Source: Bacteroidales bacterium
GTDB taxonomy: Bacteria > Bacteroidota > Bacteroidia > Bacteroidales > NBLH01
Length of the DNA stretch: 5,929 nucleotides
Direction: 5' to 3'
NCBI GenBank assembly: GCA_029210905.1
Contig: JARGGF010000068.1
Coordinates: 5,080-11,008 of the forward strand
Part shown: positions 5,134 through 5,929 of the stretch, one piece after another
Numbering within the stretch: the stretch's first letter is position 1
How the letters are laid out: the number at the start of each line of letters is the position of its first letter
The notes under the pieces: generated by a model
Told to the model about the DNA's origin: nothing
The model's input: only the letters and a program-made list of their open reading frames with translations
Database searches by the model: none
Program-made: the position numbers and the translations under genes

Positions 5134-5565
5134 ATGAAAAAAGTAGTAGGTACAATAGTTTTAGCAATGTCTTTTTTGCTAATAAGTAATTTATCGGTAG
5201 CACAATGTGGTGACAAAAAAACAGCTTCAAAAGCTGATTGTAATTCAGAGACTGCAAAAATTGCAGCAGTAAAATTTCATGCTGACTATTGCGGGGCTTG
5301 TAAAAATCTGGAACCCAAAATTACCGAATTAAAAAGTAAATTTAACGATGATGTTGTTTTTGTAAAATTTGATTTTACAAGTGATGACTCAAAAGCCAAA
5401 ACTAAGGAAATGGCTGCAAATCAAGGTTTGAATAACGTTTTAGCGTCGCATGAAGGTACTGGGTACATCGTGCTTTACGATTTAAAAACCAAAAAAGAAA
5501 TTGGTAAACTCAAAAGCTCTCAATCTGCTGCTGAAATGGAAAAAGAAATAAAAAGTTTTCTGTAA
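5134..5565 (+). CDS. Exported thioredoxin-like protein with CGAC active site
   Basis: A 143-residue thioredoxin-fold protein. The N-terminus MKKVVGTIVLAMSFLLISNLSVAQ is a standard signal peptide, probably cut near SVA|Q (residue 23), so it would work in the periplasm; the Cys at 25 is not in a lipobox. The active site is FHADYCGACKNLEP (Cys53, Cys56), followed by VVFVKFDFT and the C-terminal strand pair GTGYIVLYD and KKEIGKL. The cis-proline that normally precedes this strand is missing: the sequence is GTGYIVLYD, with Gly110 at that place. Cys25 and Cys36 in the mature N-terminal tail are additional. ATG 5134 is preferred to the upstream in-frame ATGs (5092, 5110) because only it places Lys-Lys at the head of the hydrophobic core, and 5092 would run through a GC-rich hairpin. 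Thiol-disulfide exchange is the likely role; the direction (oxidase, reductase or isomerase) and partner are not evident. Confidence 0.88.
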   Translation: MKKVVGTIVLAMSFLLISNLSVAQCGDKKTASKADCNSETAKIAAVKFHADYCGACKNLEPKITELKSKFNDDVVFVKFDFTSDDSKAKTKEMAANQGLNNVLASHEGTGYIVLYDLKTKKEIGKLKSSQSAAEMEKEIKSFL

Positions 5566-5606
5566 TTTTCTGATTTTAAGTTAGTAATATTAATTTTAAA
5601 ATAGCT

Positions 5607-5628
5607 CCGGATCCCGATCGGGATCCGG
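5607..5628. repeat. Perfect 22-bp GC-rich palindrome
   Basis: CCGGATCCCGA (5607-5617) is followed at once by its exact inverse complement TCGGGATCCGG (5618-5628). It contains three GATC sites. AATA (5600-5603) and TATT (5629-5632) could extend the stem across a GCT bulge. It sits between the two redox genes, 41 nt after one stop and 42 nt before the next ATG. It has no T run on the plus strand, so it is not a classical terminator; it may still act as an attenuating or 3'-end-stabilising hairpin, or be a REP-like element. GC-rich palindromes containing CCCGAT/ATCGGG are familiar between genes in Bacteroidota. Confidence 0.8.
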
Positions 5629-5670
5629 TATTAAATCCCATAAATTTTCATACTTTTTTATATTTATACA

Positions 5671-5910
5671 ATGTCTTATATCATTTGTATAACCCCATCA
5701 TGCACCATTTGTCATGAAATTTTGCAAAAATTAGAAGATATCGAAGTTGAATTTAAGATAAAAAACCTTGAGATTGACGACGATTGTCACGTATCAATCA
5801 TTCCCGCACTCTTTTACGAAGACAATTTAATAGCATACGGCAAAGACATTATCAACTATTTTAAACACAAGAAACATCTCCCGATATCCGTGGCAAGCTA
5901 TGAAGATTAA
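5671..5910 (+). CDS. Small glutaredoxin/thioredoxin-fold protein with CTIC motif
   Basis: A 79-residue protein with no signal peptide, so probably cytoplasmic. The fold pattern is that of glutaredoxin-like proteins: a first strand (YIICIT), a CxxC at the start of a helix (PSCTICHEILQKLED, Cys11 and Cys14), a second strand (VEFKIKNLEI), the cis-proline segment VSIIPALFY (Pro45), then a strand LIAYG and helix KDIINYF. Cys6 and Cys39 are additional. Length is close to NrdH and glutaredoxin. CTIC is not the classical CPYC, and the glutathione-binding motif after cis-Pro is not evident, so the electron donor is unknown. It follows the exported thioredoxin on the same strand but with a strong palindrome between, so cotranscription is uncertain; no clear TAnnTTTG box is seen in the 105-nt gap. 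The fold is fairly sure, the role is not. Confidence 0.75.
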   Translation: MSYIICITPSCTICHEILQKLEDIEVEFKIKNLEIDDDCHVSIIPALFYEDNLIAYGKDIINYFKHKKHLPISVASYED

Positions 5911-5929
5911 TTAATACAACATAATAATC

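Noticed and set aside
5015..5257. Minus-strand ORF of 80 codons
   Set aside because: It overlaps the leader and signal-peptide region of the thioredoxin-like gene in antisense, with no motif or promoter.
1..5929. CRISPR array, tRNA/rRNA genes, transposase or phage genes
   Set aside because: No spaced repeat array, cloverleaf, rRNA-like segment or mobile-element protein was seen on either strand.

Overview
The window looks like a piece of a Bacteroidota chromosome, AT-rich by eye. Three observations support this. Promoter -7 boxes of the form TAnnTTTG recur ahead of genes and Shine-Dalgarno sequences are mostly absent. The cytochrome bd oxidase subunits are of the Bacteroidota kind, with the small DUF4492 protein encoded just ahead of cydA. 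A DUF4494 protein follows, a family I know from this phylum. The order or genus cannot be fixed from the sequence alone; no rRNA, tRNA, CRISPR array or transposase is present.

Layout. Positions 1-762, minus strand: a PP2C-type Ser/Thr protein phosphatase whose last few codons run off the left edge. Positions 763-1028: a divergent regulatory region with -7 boxes on both strands and a strong 23-bp dyad (965-987) directly ahead of the best promoter for the next operon. Positions 1029-4206: a plus-strand cytochrome bd operon, DUF4492 membrane protein, cydA, cydB, and then a 38-codon single-pass membrane ORF (4090-4206) that is a candidate CydX-like accessory subunit. A 21-bp-period direct repeat starts inside the cydB stop codon. 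Positions 4293-4772: a DUF4494 protein with its own promoter and a textbook intrinsic terminator (4791-4826); its sequence shows an internal duplication. Positions 4773-5133: a noncoding stretch with that terminator, AT-rich dyads, and a promoter overlapped by a perfect TTGTCA-N6-TGACAA dyad. Positions 5134-5565: an exported thioredoxin-like protein with CGAC and no cis-proline. Positions 5607-5628: a perfect 22-bp GC-rich palindrome. Positions 5671-5910: a 79-residue glutaredoxin-like protein with CTIC.

How the genes may work together. The centre is a high-affinity quinol oxidase that reduces O2 in the inner membrane, used by many anaerobes and microaerobes for O2 scavenging and respiration. 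The two downstream thiol-disulfide proteins, one exported and one cytoplasmic, would suit redox or oxygen-stress handling, but that link rests only on proximity. The most original candidates are the unlisted CydX-sized ORF behind cydB and the two dyad operators placed at activator distance from the cyd and thioredoxin promoters.
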